DNA of 64,000 bases from Delftia acidovorans (GCA_031286585.1 JAITUC010000011.1:186001-250000), one strand, 5' to 3'. Positions 31,796-42,909 are shown, counted from the stretch's first letter. A program made the numbers and translations. The notes: generated by a model from the sequence alone, not told the origin.

Positions 31796-33724
31796 TCAGA
31801 GAAGGTGGACGGGGTCAAGCCGGAAGCCGGCCTCCTCGCCCAGCGTGAATTTGTCGGGGCCCGGCGTGATGGTCTTGCCCTTGCGCCGGATGGCCAGCAG
31901 CGGATTGCGGTCTGGCGTGCCGGTCTCGGCCAGGCGGTCATAGAGAGCCGACATGGGCGGATGCTGGTGCGCGGCGCCCGCTGGCGAGAAGCAGATCACG
32001 AACTCCTTGGGCCGGCGCACGGCGATGCTGCGATAGAGCATCTGATCGAGGCTCATGCCCAGGGGCGGCAGCAGCACCTGGCCGGAGAAGATCACGCGAT
32101 CGAACTCCTGCCCCTGGCACCGGGCATGCAGGCGCACCGTGTAGGGCCGCAGCTCCGTGCCGTTGAACGGCTGCTCGTACTCGCCGACCACCGTGGCCAA
32201 TGACTGCCACCGTGCATCGATGTCGCGGATGCTGAGCGTCCTGCGGCGCGTGGTTTCGGTCCTCATCGTGGTGACCGTGGCGGGCGGAGGATCGGGCGCC
32301 GGCAAGGCCTCGCTGTACGACTGCGACCATTGCCGCGTCTGGGTTACGTCCGTCAGATCATTGGACAGATCCAGCGAAAGCAATGGCGTGCCATTGACGG
32401 TGATGGTCTCCGTCACCTTGCTGGTTCCCCCGGCGCTGTAGACATTGCTGAAGGACCGGCTCCCCGAAAAGTGCTCAATGATCGGGAAGACCTTGTCATT
32501 GATGTAATGGGTGGAGTAGAACTGCCGGCGCTCCACCTCTTCGAGATAGGTGATCGATTCCGAGAACCGGATTCGCTCCAGCAGAAGCTCCGTCCCATCG
32601 GGCGCCATGTCCAGCCCGATGATCTGGACCGTGCGCTCCGTGGTCGTCGTGCGCGAATAGCCGGAGCCGCCATAGTTGCCGCTGGAAAACGTCGTGTAGT
32701 CATCCAGACGCCCGGCATCGGACTCGCTGAAATCGGTGTCCAGGCTGCCGTAGTAGTAATAGGGGTCGACGGGGTTGTGCCGCTGCACATTCACGCGCTC
32801 CAGCGGCTGGTCCGGGGTGGTCGCCAGCAGGGACAACTCGAACTCAGCGCCCAGGCTGCCATCGCTTTTGCGGCTGAGCGTGCCGCGCAGCGCATAGCGG
32901 GGTGCACCCAACCGGATGGCCACGCCGCCGCCCACGGGCTCCCGGGTCACGGTCTCCAGCATCGTGATGCAGCGCTGACCCTTACCGTCAAAGAAGATCG
33001 GCTGCGTGATGGCCAGCTCCGGCCCCGCAGGCACAGCCCAGCGCGCGAACTCTTCCGAGCGCGACACACCGGCGGTGTCCTTGTCCTTGGGATCCACGCG
33101 ATACAGCACCACCTGCTGGTCGCCGTATGTCTCGCCGCCCCCCTCTTCATAGGAGGCATGCACCACGCTCTTGGCCGTGCCAACTTGGGGAAGTGCGGCC
33201 TTGAAGATGGCGCAGCCGCTGACCTCGTGAGCCAGCTTGATCCGCGCTCCGTTGCGGAAGATCTCCGCCTTGGCGCCGCTGGTCGCACTCTGGGCGCCCG
33301 ATATCGCGTACCGGAAGCCGTTGCCATGGTCGTAGGTCAGCACGTCCTTGTGGTCGTCGCTGATCCAGTCGTGCGGCCCGGCCAGCAGGTCCACGTTCTC
33401 CTTGCGGCGCAGGCCCTTGTCGGAGGCGTTGAGCGTCAGAGCGCACAAGGGCGAGATCTCCTCGCCCTGCTCGTTCTTGTTCACGCCCATGCCGTGCTCA
33501 AGGCTCGTGGGCCAGGTCAGGTACTCCCAGCTACCGCCCTTGATCTCGATCCAGGCGTCGTCCTCGGCAATGGTCACGCGCACCAGCAGGCCCAGGATCT
33601 CGTAGCGCTGGGTGATGTGGCGAAAGCCTGCAGCCCGCAGAGCGCGCACGCGGCCCCTCGCCCAGGGCAGCAGCTTGGCCTCTTCGGCGCCGCCCAGCAG
33701 CAGGTGCTCGCGATTCGTTCCCAT
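31796..33724 (-). CDS. large tail-region structural protein (642 aa)
   Basis: A 642-residue protein rich in beta-strand patterns, aromatic and Thr/Ser segments (NPVDPYYYYGSLDTDFSESD, TTFSSGNYGGSGYSRTTTTE, VTETITVNGTPLLSLDLSND). The N-terminus is LLLGGAEEAKLLPWARGRVR. No enzyme motif is seen. It is the largest gene of the terminal tail block of this podovirus-like phage, so it is probably a tail or fibre component. It starts 19 bp after the 153-residue gene upstream. Confidence 0.55.
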   Translation of the reverse strand: MGTNREHLLLGGAEEAKLLPWARGRVRALRAAGFRHITQRYEILGLLVRVTIAEDDAWIEIKGGSWEYLTWPTSLEHGMGVNKNEQGEEISPLCALTLNASDKGLRRKENVDLLAGPHDWISDDHKDVLTYDHGNGFRYAISGAQSATSGAKAEIFRNGARIKLAHEVSGCAIFKAALPQVGTAKSVVHASYEEGGGETYGDQQVVLYRVDPKDKDTAGVSRSEEFARWAVPAGPELAITQPIFFDGKGQRCITMLETVTREPVGGGVAIRLGAPRYALRGTLSRKSDGSLGAEFELSLLATTPDQPLERVNVQRHNPVDPYYYYGSLDTDFSESDAGRLDDYTTFSSGNYGGSGYSRTTTTERTVQIIGLDMAPDGTELLLERIRFSESITYLEEVERRQFYSTHYINDKVFPIIEHFSGSRSFSNVYSAGGTSKVTETITVNGTPLLSLDLSNDLTDVTQTRQWSQSYSEALPAPDPPPATVTTMRTETTRRRTLSIRDIDARWQSLATVVGEYEQPFNGTELRPYTVRLHARCQGQEFDRVIFSGQVLLPPLGMSLDQMLYRSIAVRRPKEFVICFSPAGAAHQHPPMSALYDRLAETGTPDRNPLLAIRRKGKTITPGPDKFTLGEEAGFRLDPVHLL

Positions 33725-33743
33725 GGCCTGGCCTACCCGCCAC

Positions 33744-34205
33744 TCACTGCGCCGGGATCATGTACGAGAACGAATCGATGGTGATGGGCTGGCCCACGGT
33801 CACCGTGAGCGTCGAGAACTTACCCTCGCCCGAGCCCACCGCTGCAGCACCGTCCAGACGCGGCAGCAGCGTCGACAGCGAGCCGTCATCGGCAGCATTG
33901 CCCACGAAACGAAACCAGCCGATGGTGCCCGCAGCCAGGCCAATGAACTTCCAGATGGCGGCGGCAGGCTTGAGCACGCCGCCATTGGCCGGCGCATCTA
34001 GCACCAGGCCGTTCGTGGGCGAACCCGCGACCCAGGGATCGCCATTGAGCGTGGCGCGCCCCAGCAGCACGCCCGTGGGCGCTGCATCCGCCGTGATGGG
34101 CTGGGGCCCGCTGTAGACCAGGATGCAGCCGCCATTGAGAGCGCCGGCCAGGCCCGTGGTGCCGGCCTGTGCATTGCGCACGCCGGTGGAGAGTTTGAAA
34201 GTCAT
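33744..34205 (-). CDS. virion-associated protein (153 aa)
   Basis: A 153-residue protein whose ATG at 34205 overlaps the stop of the 392-residue gene. It begins MTFKLSTGVRNAQAGTTGLA and shows LNGGCILVYSGPQPITADA, a pattern seen in small phage structural proteins with a beta-sandwich. It ends TVTVGQPITIDSFSYMIPAQ. Coupled translation with its neighbour and place between the two tail genes suggest a virion part; nothing more specific can be stated. Confidence 0.6.
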   Translation of the reverse strand: MTFKLSTGVRNAQAGTTGLAGALNGGCILVYSGPQPITADAAPTGVLLGRATLNGDPWVAGSPTNGLVLDAPANGGVLKPAAAIWKFIGLAAGTIGWFRFVGNAADDGSLSTLLPRLDGAAAVGSGEGKFSTLTVTVGQPITIDSFSYMIPAQ

Positions 34206-35380
34206 GGCGATACCTCGCGTCGTTGGTTGAAGGGATTGCCGCCCGCATGCAGGCAGGCAAGGAAACGGACCTGGCCATCGACCTCGAGCACGGCCGCGCC
34301 GGCTTGGAGGCCGGGCGCCACGCTCACGCGCGAGGCGGTCAGGTTGGTGAATTCGGGGAACTGGCACAGGCCGCGCTGCGACCAGATCAAGGTGCGCTTG
34401 GCATCCAGCGCCCATGGCAGGCCCGGCACCGTTCCGTAGGGGGCCAGCAGGGCCATGCCTTCTGGGGTGTGGGCATGCATGGCGCGGTCGGTGGCCACGA
34501 CCAGGCCGGCGTCGTTCGGCGCCAGGGCGTGCACGCGGCCGGGCACCATGAAGAAGCCTTCCGAGAGATTCCAGAGATGCGGCGCCAGGGGTTCGCTGCG
34601 CCAAACGACTGTCTTGTCGTCCTCGGGCTGGTACTGGGCGGCATAGATGCGGCCGCGCCATTCGGCAATCACATCCACGCCCAAGGGCAGCGGGTCCAGG
34701 CCATCGGACAGCAGCTCCTGGCCCAAGGCCTCGGGCGGCTGCGCCCAGACTGCTGCCGGGCCGGCAGCGCCAAAGGCAAGCTGAAATGCGGTGCTGTCGG
34801 CCGGTGCCACGTAGACGCGCGTCACGCAGCCGGGCAGCTGCTCGATGCCGCTGATCTGCAGCGCAGCGCCCTGCTCCACCACGACCTCGGCCGCAGTGCT
34901 GGCCGGTGTCTCCCGGCCGTCGGGCAGGATGAAGGTGGCGCAGACGCGGTACTGGCCCGCCGGCAGCTGGCCGCCCTTCCCCGCCACCACGCGCGGCTCG
35001 GCAGGAACGGGCAGGCGCCAAGGCAGCGCCTCGCCCTCGGCAGTGATGATCCCGGCTGCGTCGCCGGCCACGTACAGCACCTGGTCGTTGATCTCGGTCC
35101 AGTGCGCATCGCGGTCCAGGCCCTGAGCCAGGGGGCGCACGGTCATGTCGTCCAGGACTTGGCGCAGCTCGCCGCCGTCGATCACATACAGGCGGCTGAA
35201 ATCGCGCGTCGAGTAGATGCCAGTGGGCGTGCAGGCCATCGCCAGCGTGCGGCCGACGCGGACCTTCACCCCGCCTGATTCCGTCACATCGACGTTGTCG
35301 GCGCGCGTGAACCACGACAGGCCGAGCCGGATGGGGTCGGTGACGTTGTTCAAGCCTCGGAAGGAGCGGATTGCAGCCAT
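34202..35380 (-). CDS. tail tip / stopper protein, propeller-like (392 aa)
   Basis: A 392-residue protein, first gene of the terminal tail unit, preceded by the 18-bp repeated element 31 nt before its ATG. The N-terminus FRGLNNVTDPIRLGLSWFTR and repeated strand motifs (RLYVIDGGELRQVLDDM, GRIYAAQYQPEDDKTVVWRS, GLVVATDRAMHAHTPEGMAL) suggest a beta-propeller, as in podovirus tail stopper or tubular proteins. Similar proteins starting GLNNVxDP are common in phage tail regions. Function is assigned from position and fold impression only. Confidence 0.55.
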   Translation of the reverse strand: MAAIRSFRGLNNVTDPIRLGLSWFTRADNVDVTESGGVKVRVGRTLAMACTPTGIYSTRDFSRLYVIDGGELRQVLDDMTVRPLAQGLDRDAHWTEINDQVLYVAGDAAGIITAEGEALPWRLPVPAEPRVVAGKGGQLPAGQYRVCATFILPDGRETPASTAAEVVVEQGAALQISGIEQLPGCVTRVYVAPADSTAFQLAFGAAGPAAVWAQPPEALGQELLSDGLDPLPLGVDVIAEWRGRIYAAQYQPEDDKTVVWRSEPLAPHLWNLSEGFFMVPGRVHALAPNDAGLVVATDRAMHAHTPEGMALLAPYGTVPGLPWALDAKRTLIWSQRGLCQFPEFTNLTASRVSVAPGLQAGAAVLEVDGQVRFLACLHAGGNPFNQRREVSP

Positions 35381-35411
35381 GACCAGAGTCTCTGGCGTGC
35401 CTGAAATTTGG

Positions 35412-35430
35412 GCGAACCCTGGGCGGGGGC
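35412..35430 (-). promoter_or_regulatory. repeated late element, copy 1
   Basis: Coding-strand form GCCCCCGCCCAGGGTTCGC, ending 31 nt before the ATG at 35380 (tail stopper gene). One of seven copies in prophage B. Confidence 0.6.
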
Positions 35431-35460
35431 TGCTACATTCGCATTCAGGAGATCGTCAAA

Positions 35461-35760
35461 ATGAGCAATCTTGAAATAGCGAAATCTGCCATTGAGTTGG
35501 AAGACATGGAGCTGGCCTTAAAGGCTGTGCAGAAACTGCAACCAGAAGAACTGCACAAGATCATTCAATTCGCCTTGATTTTCAATAGCGATGTAGCGAA
35601 GGCCGTAATTGCACTTGCCGAATCAATGCTGATAATTGCCAAACTTGAAGCGAAGCTGGAGAAGGTGAGAAAAGCCCTGGCCGAAGAAAAGCCTTCCATC
35701 TCCCAAGAGCAGGCTATATCGAGCCCGCCACTAGCCGGCAAAAATTACGGCAGCGATTGA
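35461..35760 (+). CDS. small helical protein on the opposite strand (99 aa)
   Basis: A 99-residue protein with a CAGGAG site 10 nt before the ATG. Residues 1-75 are almost entirely helical and charged (IAKSAIELEDMELALKAVQK, then LIIAKLEAKLEKVRKALAEE), followed by a Ser/Pro tail. No family is known to me. It is divergent from the tail stopper gene and sits in a gap between two late units, so it is probably a lysogen-expressed accessory gene. Base composition is more AT-rich than the flanking virion genes. Confidence 0.6.
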   Translation: MSNLEIAKSAIELEDMELALKAVQKLQPEELHKIIQFALIFNSDVAKAVIALAESMLIIAKLEAKLEKVRKALAEEKPSISQEQAISSPPLAGKNYGSD

Positions 35761-35820
35761 GAACCTGATGCCGTGCCAGCAGGATTGGCAGAGGCAGCCG
35801 TCAGGCTTAGGATGTTCACC

Positions 35821-35991
35821 ATGCCCGGCATCATCTTCTGGCTGCTCGTGATCGCAGCCATCCTCTTCTTCAAGCTGACCACGCCCGCCGAGCGCCGCTC
35901 GATGATCGAGACCTACTGGCTGATCATCATCGGGCTCGGCGCCGTGGGCTTCATCTGGCAGTTCATCCGGCGCGGCGCCATCAGTCTGTGA
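35821..35991 (+). CDS. two-helix membrane micro-protein
   Basis: A 56-residue protein (ATG at 35821; an in-frame ATG at 35812 is possible) with two membrane helices, [19 protein letters not shown] and [20 protein letters not shown]. It overlaps the 3' end of the giant polyvalent gene on the other strand by 11 bp. Size and topology would fit a small holin, but no endolysin is adjacent. Alternatively a superinfection-exclusion peptide. Undecided. Confidence 0.5.
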   Translation: MPGIIFWLLVIAAILFFKLTTPAERRSMIETYWLIIIGLGAVGFIWQFIRRGAISL

Positions 35992-38900
35992 GCTTGGCCA
36001 CGCGCTGCGCGATGGCGTTGCGCTGCTGCTCGATCTGGGTCAGGCGCTCGCGCTTGATCTCGCCGGACATGAGTCGGTCCCCGTCGATCTTCTTGGCACG
36101 CTGACCCAGTTCGGCCATCTGCTGCTTGGCGGCGTTGATGGCCATGCGGTTGCGCAGCTTCGGTCCTTCCTCTTCCTGGATGCTGCGCGCCAGCTCGATG
36201 TCGCCCGACTTGATGGCGGCCTGGTGGCTGGCCCAGGCCTGCTCCACTCCCTTGGCCTGCTCGTACATCGTGGTCACGTAGCGGCTGGAGCCCGTGGGCA
36301 GTTCCTCCACGAAGTTGCCGGCCAGGAAGGTATCGCGCAGGCGCATGGACGGGCGCTCGCCCCGGTCCAGCATCGGGCGCGCGATGGTGTCCGTGGCCGT
36401 GGTGCTCACCGTGGCCAGCCAGCCGAAGTACCCGCGCAGCAGGAAGTCCACCTGTTTCGGGCTCAGGCCCGAGTACTCGCCCTTGGCCAGGCGCACCGGA
36501 TCGGGCAGGCCCCAGGAGCCCAGCAGGCGCGCCACCTCCGAGGTGCGCTCGTTGTAGCGGTCCTGCGGGCGCAGGCGCTCGTCGGCCATGCCCTCGATGG
36601 CCCGGCCGCTGAAGCTGTCCTTGTTGGCGTACACGTCCAGGAAGGGCTTGATGGCCTGGGGCGTCGGGTCCATGGCGAAGGTGTTGAACACCATGTCGCT
36701 GATGCGCTGGCCGAAGCGCTTGCCCGTCATCTCCTCGCTCATCATCAGCTCGGCAGTGCGCTCGGCCACCGTGCCGATCGCACCCACCTCGAAGGGCTTT
36801 GGAATCCGGAAGGCCTTGTCGCCGATCTTGAACCACCAGAAATTGTCCCGGTCGAAGTCCTCGCGCTTCTTCCAGTCGTCGTCATCAGCGTAGGCCGCCA
36901 GCAGGCCCAGGCTGGCCATGGACACGGCGCCAGCCATGGCGGCGAAGCGGCGCGGGTCCTCGCCAGCAGCACGGCCCAGCTTGTACAGCCCCTGCAGGCG
37001 GGCGTTCAGGAAAGGCACTGTCTGGGCCAGAAAACGCACCGTCTCCCATTTGCCGGACATGCTGAAGTCCATCAGGTCCCGGGCCTGGAAGCTGGCCTCG
37101 GCATGGCTCAGGCCCTTGGCGCGCAGGCGCTCGTACAGCGCCGTGCGGTTCACGTTCTCGGTGCGGTCGCCGAATTCCTCGTACACCTCCCACAGGGAGC
37201 GCATCTGGCCCTTGAGCTTGTCGAAGCCCTGCTTGTCCAGCATGGTGCCGCCCAGCCGCTCGATCTGCCCACGCAGCTGGTTCGTGTTCTCCTGCGTGCC
37301 GAACTTGATGATGCCGCCGCTGGCCAGCATGGAGGCGTAGGTCTGGCTGTCCTTGGCCGTGGCCTTCCAGCCCCTGGCGACGTTCTCCAGCGGGTTGTAG
37401 CTCAGGTCGCTCTGGGCTATGGCCGAGAGGCTGTCGCGGATCAGGTTGCGGATCTTGAAGGTGGGGTTCACCGTGACACCGAAGGTCAGCAGGCGCTTGA
37501 ACGGCGCCATGGCCTTGGCCGCGCCGCTGGGCGTGTAGCTCATGGCCGAGATGGCATCGAGCAGATAGGGATCCTCGACAGTCCAGTATTCGGCCACACC
37601 ATCGCGCATCACCTTGATCATGCCCTTTTCCTGCCCTGCCAGGAGGTAGTTGCCGTCCTTGTCGGCGCGCACCGCCAAATGTGCGACACCCATCTTGTCT
37701 GCTGCAGCCATGGTCTCCAGGGCAGCCCGATTGCGCGCCGCAGCGGCGTAGAGGTGACTCCAGTTCAGTAGTGTGTTCTGGAGCAGGTCTGCATTGAGCT
37801 GCTGGGTGCCGCCCTTGAGCTTCTTGGAGAACTCCTGGCTCGTGAGGCCTGCGCTGAAACGCGGCCCCTTCATGTCGCCATCCTCCATGAGCCGGTAGAA
37901 CGGCACATAGGGTTGACCCCTCATGATCTCCAGCGCCGCAGGATCAATCAAGCCCGACTCCTGGGCGACCTTCAGTGCCGCCTCGTTGTAGGCATTGAGC
38001 TCCCGCAAGGCGGCCGCGTATAGGGGCATGCGCGCCGTGCCGTCAGCCATGCGCCCAGCATTCAGCGTCTTGAGGTCAGAGATATCCTCGTCGGACATCA
38101 GATTTTCCTTGCCCTCCGACTTCAGCCTCTCACCACGGACCGCCGCCACCCACTGAAAGAACCGGTCGTGCTCGCCCTTGAGGCTGGCCAGCACCTTGGC
38201 GAAGCCGCCATCCTTGATGTCCACGTCATAGACACCATCGCGCAGGTAGATCTTGCCGTAGAGCAGTGTGGCCTCGACGGCGCCGTCCGTGCCTTTCGAC
38301 ATGCGCGCCAGGATGTAGGCCTTCTCACTGATTTCCTTGAGGGGGGCGAACTGGTCCACAAGACCCTGGCGCAGCTTGGTGCCGATGTTGTGGCGCATGG
38401 CCAGCGCCTTCTCTGCGAGCGTCTGCTTTACCTGAGCGCCAAAGACCCGCTCTGCGGCGCGAGCCTGCTTGGGGGTGTAGTCGCTGGTCGCGGGTGCGGC
38501 CGGCGCGGCCCGGCTGAACTGCACGTCCTGGCGGGCAGGCGCTGGCGCGGGCGCCGGTGCCTCCTGAGCAGTGGCAGCGCCGTCCAGCTCGCCAGCGAAC
38601 GCCGGATTCTCCCGCTGCGCGATGCCGAAGGCCAGATTCACCAGGTCCTGGCTGGCGAAGTCGCTGCGGTTGCCGGTGATCTTGGCCCAGACCTGGCGCA
38701 ACGCCTTGCGCACCTGGTCCAGCCAGCGCGCCACGGTGCCGGGCTTGGCCAGGGGGCTCGGGCGCACACCCATCTCCAGGGCGACCTGCACGGCATAGGG
38801 GAACAGTTCCTGGGTGGACAGCTCGGGCCCGGAAGCCTGCACGCGGGCGGCGGCCTCGTTGTAGACCTGCCGCTCCAGGCTGCCCTCGGGCGCCTTGGCC

Positions 38901-41900
38901 CAGCCGCCGATGGCACCATGCAGCTGGTTCCAGCCCTCCTCGCCCAGCACCGCAGGCCCGTGCTTGTGCATGAGCTCGTGCGCCACCACGCCCAGCTCGT
39001 CGCCGGCCACGATGTGGTCCGAGATGATGAACACGGTCTTGGTGTTGGGATCGTAGAAGCCCTGGGCCTTGCCGCCGCCCTCGGCACCCATGGCCACGGG
39101 GCCGATCAGCGGCTCCCAGTTGGCGCGGATGTCATCGGAGGTAGTGACCACGATGCGGCCCAGGCTGTTGGGCAGCACGCCCATGCCGCCCACCAGTTGG
39201 TTCACGGCCTGGCGCACAGAGGCATTTGTGGCGGCAGCCGGCGGCGGGCGCAGGCGGCGGATGGCCTGGGCCAGCTCCTCGGGCATGTTGCGGCTGAATT
39301 CGGGCTCGGCGCCGGTCTGCCCTACACTGGCACCGTCCTCGGTAGAGCGGCCCGGATTCACGTCGCGGGGCCGCGCGAGGGCTGATTTAGGGCCGGCATC
39401 GCTGGCTATCTCGTCGGCCCACTCCCGCTGCTGAGGACCCCCTGCGTTGCGCTGTTCGATGGCCTGCGCTAAACTGACCACGTCCCCCGCAGAGCGGATG
39501 GAAGTCAGGTCAAGGCCATCGGCCCTGGCAGATGCGTCCACCCATTGAGCTGCGGGGGATTTTTCGTTGAAGTCCACGGCTTCCACGGTGTAGACCGGAT
39601 TCGAGTGGTTCGGGTCCACTGTCTCCTTCACCGTGATCTTGGCCAGCATCTGGCGCCCGTCGAACACCATGGGCGCGAAGAACCGATGCACGGAGGCCAA
39701 GTTCGAATTGCTGTCTCGATCCTCCTTCGACCAGCCCAATATCGCCCCCTCGAACAGACGATCCACGCTGGCCACAGCCGTGGAGTGCGCAGGCGCGCCC
39801 GAGGACTTGCCCACTGCCTTGCTGCTGAGCATCTTGTCCAGGCTGTTGCGCGAGACCACGGCCTGCAGGCCTGTCTGCCCGTTCGTCAGCTGCTTGCCCT
39901 GAAACGCCTTGGCAGCCAGGCGCGCCTCGGCGAACGTGGTGGCACGGCGCATGGCCGGCGGCTGCGCTGCAGCGGGCGCCGTTCCTTCGCTGTCCGGACC
40001 AGGGCCGCGGCTGAACTGCAGGCTGGGCTGCTGCTGGCCGGCGCGCGCCGCATCAGCGGCATCCACCTCGGCCAGGATCTGCGCCAGCCTCTTGCCCTTG
40101 GGATCTATTCCCAGACTCCGGGCCACGCGGCCGGCAGGAAGCGCGCTGGATCGCCAGTTGGCCGGGCGGGCTGCTGCCGCCTGCGCTTGTCCTTGCGCGC
40201 CTGCCGCCGGGCCGCCTTGCGCGCCATCGTTGAGAGTCGCGGTGCTGGCATTGCTCAGGCCTTCCTGCGCTGCAGCAGCACCAGCAGCCGGCGCGCCTGG
40301 CGCTCCAGTTGCTTGCGGAGGTTGCGCGCCAGCTTGCTGGGCTTGATCGGCTTGCGGGGCAAAGGTGGCTCCTGTGGTTTGGGTCAGGGGGCCAGGCCCA
40401 GCGGCTTCCAGGGCGCCGGGTCCGGTTGGGGGAATGGCTGCTGGGGCGGCCACGGCGGCAGCCTGTGCCTGGGCACCTTGGGCATTTGCGATCTCCTGGG
40501 CCTGCAGGGCGGCCTGCTGGGTGGCGTCGAAGCCGGCATCCACAGCCATGGCTGCGCCGCGCGAGAGCGGGCCGTCTGCTGGGTTGATGCCCATGCGCTC
40601 GGACGGGCGCTGCAGCGGGCGCTGGGGAATCAGCGCCTCCATGGCGGCGTTGTCGGCGAAGGGGTCCACGGCTGGCGCGCGGTCGGCCGGCAGCGGCGCA
40701 GGCTCGCCGACACCACGGAAGCCCATGTAGGCATCCACCATGCGGCGCACGCGTTGGGTCTCGCCGGTGTCCAGCGGCTGCTCGTTGATCCGGGCCAGGC
40801 GCTCGTTCAGGCCGCCCAGCACCTGGGCACTGTTCTCGGCCCCGCCGTCCAGAAGGTTCTGCAGCCCGGACAAGATCCGGCCGGTGCGCACGCGGGCGTC
40901 CACGGCAGCAATGCCAGCATCCTCGCTGGCCTGTTGGAACTGGCCCTGCAGCTGCACCCCCATGGCATCGGCCGCCTGCAGACCAGCATCAGGGGCTGGC
41001 ACACCAGCAGGATCAGCACCCACGTTCTGGGCCAGCCATGCGTCTTCCATCGCATCGCGCACCGTGTCCACCGTCTGCTGGGTGGAGAACTGCGTGCCGC
41101 TGCGCACGGCGGCCTGGACTTCGCCCAGGTAGTCGGGGCCGGGCGCCTGGGGCGCGCCGTCGCCGTAGTTCTCCCACCAGCGGCGGGCCTGCTGTGCTGC
41201 CGGGTCGTTCACCTCGCGGATGGACTGACCCATGATCTTTGCCCGAGCTTCATCGCGCTGATCCTCGGGCAGGTTGGCCAGGTAGCTCTCCACCTCGCCC
41301 ACACGGCCGACACTGCCGTCGGGAAAGGAGATCAGGCGCTCGGGAGGCTGGTTGCCCAGCAGCAGCGGCGCCTGCGCGGCGGCTTCCTCTGCGGGCGCCT
41401 GCTGCTCGCCCTGCTGCGGCTGCCGGCCGGACGTGTGCCCGCCGGTCAGCAGCGACGTGCCGGCGCCCGTGACGCCACCCAGGGCCGCGCCCATGCCGGC
41501 CGCAGCCGCCACGCCCTTCGAGGGATCGATGCTCGGGTCGAACGGCATGGCCGCCCGCTGGCCCTCGTACTGCGTGACGCCTTCTTCCAAGCCTTCCTGC
41601 GCCGCCTCGCTGGCCCCGGTCTTCAGGGCGCGCGCCGCAGCACCACCAGCAAAGCCCTTGCCGCCGGCCAGCAGCCGCTCGGCGCCGAAGGCACCGCCAG
41701 CACCACCGATGACAGCCGGCAGCACGCTGGCCCCGCGCGCCGCAGTAACAGCCTGGTCCTCTGTGGCGCCACCCTGCTTCGCCAGGTCGTAGGCCGTGCC
41801 AGCGGCATCACCACCAGCCATCGCAGCACCAGCAGCAACACCGCCCGCACGGCCCGCCGTCTCCACAGCCTTGCCAGCCAGGCCACCGGCACGCGCTGCC

Positions 41901-42349
41901 AGCCCAGCACCCTTCACCGCCAGGCCCGGCCCAGCGAACGAGCCTGCAGCCTGCGCTGCAGCCAGCAGCGGGTTCTGCGCCACGTACTTGCCCACGGCCG
42001 CCAGCTCGCCGCCCACCCCATCAGCGTTCTGCACCTCCTGGCGGAACTGCTGCTTCGAGGCCTTGACCACATCGCTCTGCGCAGACTCGCCGGCCTGAAT
42101 GATGTTCTTGTCGATCCAGCCCGAGACATCGTTGCCGGGCTTCACGAAGTTGGCCGCCGCCGAGACACCGCCGGCCGCCGCGTTCGCAGCCTCGATGGCC
42201 GTGTCGTTCAGGACGGCCAGGGGGTTGCGGGATTTGGGCTTGGCCAAGCCCAGTTCAGGATTGGGCGCGTAGTTGCTCCACGGACCAGCTGAATCACCGC
42301 TGACCGGCTGCCGATAGTTTTCCCAAGGGGCGTCGTTGCTTTGTGCCAT
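35981..42349 (-). CDS. giant polyvalent virion protein with HELMH metalloprotease motif
   Basis: About 2,122 residues from the ATG at 42349, which lies 31 nt after the repeated element; longer starts are rejected. About 95-275 is Gly/Ala-rich and amphipathic, as in ejection proteins. About 800-965 resembles a polyvalent-protein module (LPD3-like or nuclease-like; [20 protein letters not shown]). About 1,030-1,210 has [11 protein letters not shown], an HExxH zinc protease site (near residue 1,122). About 1,490-1,990 resembles the LPD38 type ([20 protein letters not shown], then [20 protein letters not shown]). The C-terminus is coiled coil. It is probably carried in the virion and injected with the DNA, disarming the host (family knowledge and inference). 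Confidence 0.75.
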   Translation of the reverse strand: MAQSNDAPWENYRQPVSGDSAGPWSNYAPNPELGLAKPKSRNPLAVLNDTAIEAANAAAGGVSAAANFVKPGNDVSGWIDKNIIQAGESAQSDVVKASKQQFRQEVQNADGVGGELAAVGKYVAQNPLLAAAQAAGSFAGPGLAVKGAGLAARAGGLAGKAVETAGRAGGVAAGAAMAGGDAAGTAYDLAKQGGATEDQAVTAARGASVLPAVIGGAGGAFGAERLLAGGKGFAGGAAARALKTGASEAAQEGLEEGVTQYEGQRAAMPFDPSIDPSKGVAAAAGMGAALGGVTGAGTSLLTGGHTSGRQPQQGEQQAPAEEAAAQAPLLLGNQPPERLISFPDGSVGRVGEVESYLANLPEDQRDEARAKIMGQSIREVNDPAAQQARRWWENYGDGAPQAPGPDYLGEVQAAVRSGTQFSTQQTVDTVRDAMEDAWLAQNVGADPAGVPAPDAGLQAADAMGVQLQGQFQQASEDAGIAAVDARVRTGRILSGLQNLLDGGAENSAQVLGGLNERLARINEQPLDTGETQRVRRMVDAYMGFRGVGEPAPLPADRAPAVDPFADNAAMEALIPQRPLQRPSERMGINPADGPLSRGAAMAVDAGFDATQQAALQAQEIANAQGAQAQAAAVAAPAAIPPTGPGALEAAGPGPLTQTTGATFAPQADQAQQAGAQPPQATGAPGAPAAGAAAAQEGLSNASTATLNDGAQGGPAAGAQGQAQAAAARPANWRSSALPAGRVARSLGIDPKGKRLAQILAEVDAADAARAGQQQPSLQFSRGPGPDSEGTAPAAAQPPAMRRATTFAEARLAAKAFQGKQLTNGQTGLQAVVSRNSLDKMLSSKAVGKSSGAPAHSTAVASVDRLFEGAILGWSKEDRDSNSNLASVHRFFAPMVFDGRQMLAKITVKETVDPNHSNPVYTVEAVDFNEKSPAAQWVDASARADGLDLTSIRSAGDVVSLAQAIEQRNAGGPQQREWADEIASDAGPKSALARPRDVNPGRSTEDGASVGQTGAEPEFSRNMPEELAQAIRRLRPPPAAATNASVRQAVNQLVGGMGVLPNSLGRIVVTTSDDIRANWEPLIGPVAMGAEGGGKAQGFYDPNTKTVFIISDHIVAGDELGVVAHELMHKHGPAVLGEEGWNQLHGAIGGWAKAPEGSLERQVYNEAAARVQASGPELSTQELFPYAVQVALEMGVRPSPLAKPGTVARWLDQVRKALRQVWAKITGNRSDFASQDLVNLAFGIAQRENPAFAGELDGAATAQEAPAPAPAPARQDVQFSRAAPAAPATSDYTPKQARAAERVFGAQVKQTLAEKALAMRHNIGTKLRQGLVDQFAPLKEISEKAYILARMSKGTDGAVEATLLYGKIYLRDGVYDVDIKDGGFAKVLASLKGEHDRFFQWVAAVRGERLKSEGKENLMSDEDISDLKTLNAGRMADGTARMPLYAAALRELNAYNEAALKVAQESGLIDPAALEIMRGQPYVPFYRLMEDGDMKGPRFSAGLTSQEFSKKLKGGTQQLNADLLQNTLLNWSHLYAAAARNRAALETMAAADKMGVAHLAVRADKDGNYLLAGQEKGMIKVMRDGVAEYWTVEDPYLLDAISAMSYTPSGAAKAMAPFKRLLTFGVTVNPTFKIRNLIRDSLSAIAQSDLSYNPLENVARGWKATAKDSQTYASMLASGGIIKFGTQENTNQLRGQIERLGGTMLDKQGFDKLKGQMRSLWEVYEEFGDRTENVNRTALYERLRAKGLSHAEASFQARDLMDFSMSGKWETVRFLAQTVPFLNARLQGLYKLGRAAGEDPRRFAAMAGAVSMASLGLLAAYADDDDWKKREDFDRDNFWWFKIGDKAFRIPKPFEVGAIGTVAERTAELMMSEEMTGKRFGQRISDMVFNTFAMDPTPQAIKPFLDVYANKDSFSGRAIEGMADERLRPQDRYNERTSEVARLLGSWGLPDPVRLAKGEYSGLSPKQVDFLLRGYFGWLATVSTTATDTIARPMLDRGERPSMRLRDTFLAGNFVEELPTGSSRYVTTMYEQAKGVEQAWASHQAAIKSGDIELARSIQEEEGPKLRNRMAINAAKQQMAELGQRAKKIDGDRLMSGEIKRERLTQIEQQRNAIAQRVAKLTD

Positions 42350-42380
42350 GCCCCCAGTGTTCCCACGCAGGGGCTGGGGC

Positions 42381-42400
42381 GCGAACCCTAGCCGGGGGGC
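42381..42400 (-). promoter_or_regulatory. repeated late element, copy 2
   Basis: Coding-strand form CCCCCGGCTAGGGTTCGC, ending 31 nt before the ATG at 42349 (giant protein). Confidence 0.65.
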
Positions 42401-42424
42401 AAAAGAAGAAAAGCCCTCTCGGGC
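42401..42424 (-). terminator. terminator before the giant protein gene
   Basis: On the minus strand GCCC-GAGA-GGGC is followed by TTTTCTTCTTTT, a short tetraloop hairpin with a long T tract; a second copy of the CCCGAGAGGG arm at 42450-42459 could form a larger alternative hairpin. It would end the transcript of the 97-residue membrane gene. Confidence 0.6.
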
Positions 42425-42428
42425 TACG

Positions 42429-42701
42429 ATGGGTGCTTCTACACAACCATCCCGAGAGGGCAAAGAATTGAAAGCCTCTGCACACATAAAACTGCTGGAC
42501 GTGATTCTGGATACGGTAATCAAGTCCTACCCGCCAGCCTCCATAGGCCTTGCGCTAATTGGTGTCCGAGCAATTGCGCAAGGTTGGGAGGCAAACGCGC
42601 TTGCTTCTCCAGATGTCACGGATGACGAAGTGGCCGAGGTTCTTGCTGAAATTTCGCGCGTCGAACAGCTTCTTCTGAAGCAGCAAGACGCATCTTGGTA
42701 A
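42429..42701 (+). CDS. small helical protein on the opposite strand (uncertain start)
   Basis: Up to 90 residues; the end is well defined but the start (ATG 42429, or TTG nearer 42470) is not. The core [20 protein letters not shown] followed by [20 protein letters not shown] looks like a real helical protein. The frame overlaps the 3' end of the convergent 97-residue gene by 86 bp, so at least one of the two may be wrong. It follows the pattern of small plus-strand genes in gaps between late units. Confidence 0.35.
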   Translation: MGASTQPSREGKELKASAHIKLLDVILDTVIKSYPPASIGLALIGVRAIAQGWEANALASPDVTDDEVAEVLAEISRVEQLLLKQQDASW

Positions 42702-42909
42702 CTGCCTCGGCACCGCACCGGTCGAACATGTCGAGGAGGCGCGCTGCTGAAGCCGCCTCTTGCACCGATTCTTGAGCAGCAGCTTCAGACAGTTCAACAG
42801 CCCGCCTTGCGGCTGCTGCAGCCCGAAGCGCTGCGAACGTCGCAAGGAAGGCCAGGCCAAGCGCCAGGACCAGCGCACCAGAGAGGATGAGGATGGGGAG
42901 ATGTGGCAT
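42616..42909 (-). CDS. membrane-anchored coiled-coil protein (97 aa)
   Basis: A 97-residue protein with one N-terminal membrane helix (ILILSGALVLALGLAFLATF) and an Ala-rich coiled coil (AAAARRAVELSEAAAQESVQ). It has its own repeated element 30 nt before the ATG and lies between two minus-strand terminators, so it is a single-gene late unit. The topology is that of an inner-membrane spanin or other lysis accessory protein; no outer spanin partner is seen. Identification as a lysis protein is tentative. Confidence 0.55.
   Translation of the reverse strand: MPHLPILILSGALVLALGLAFLATFAALRAAAAARRAVELSEAAAQESVQEAASAARLLDMFDRCGAEAVTKMRLAASEEAVRRAKFQQEPRPLRHP

Noticed and set aside
36224..42292. Very long open frames on the plus strand opposite the giant gene (515 and 915 codons)
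   Set aside because: They are mirror frames of a GC-rich gene: composition is rich in His, Arg, Gly and Ala without domain patterns, while the minus-strand product has recognisable domains and a defined start.
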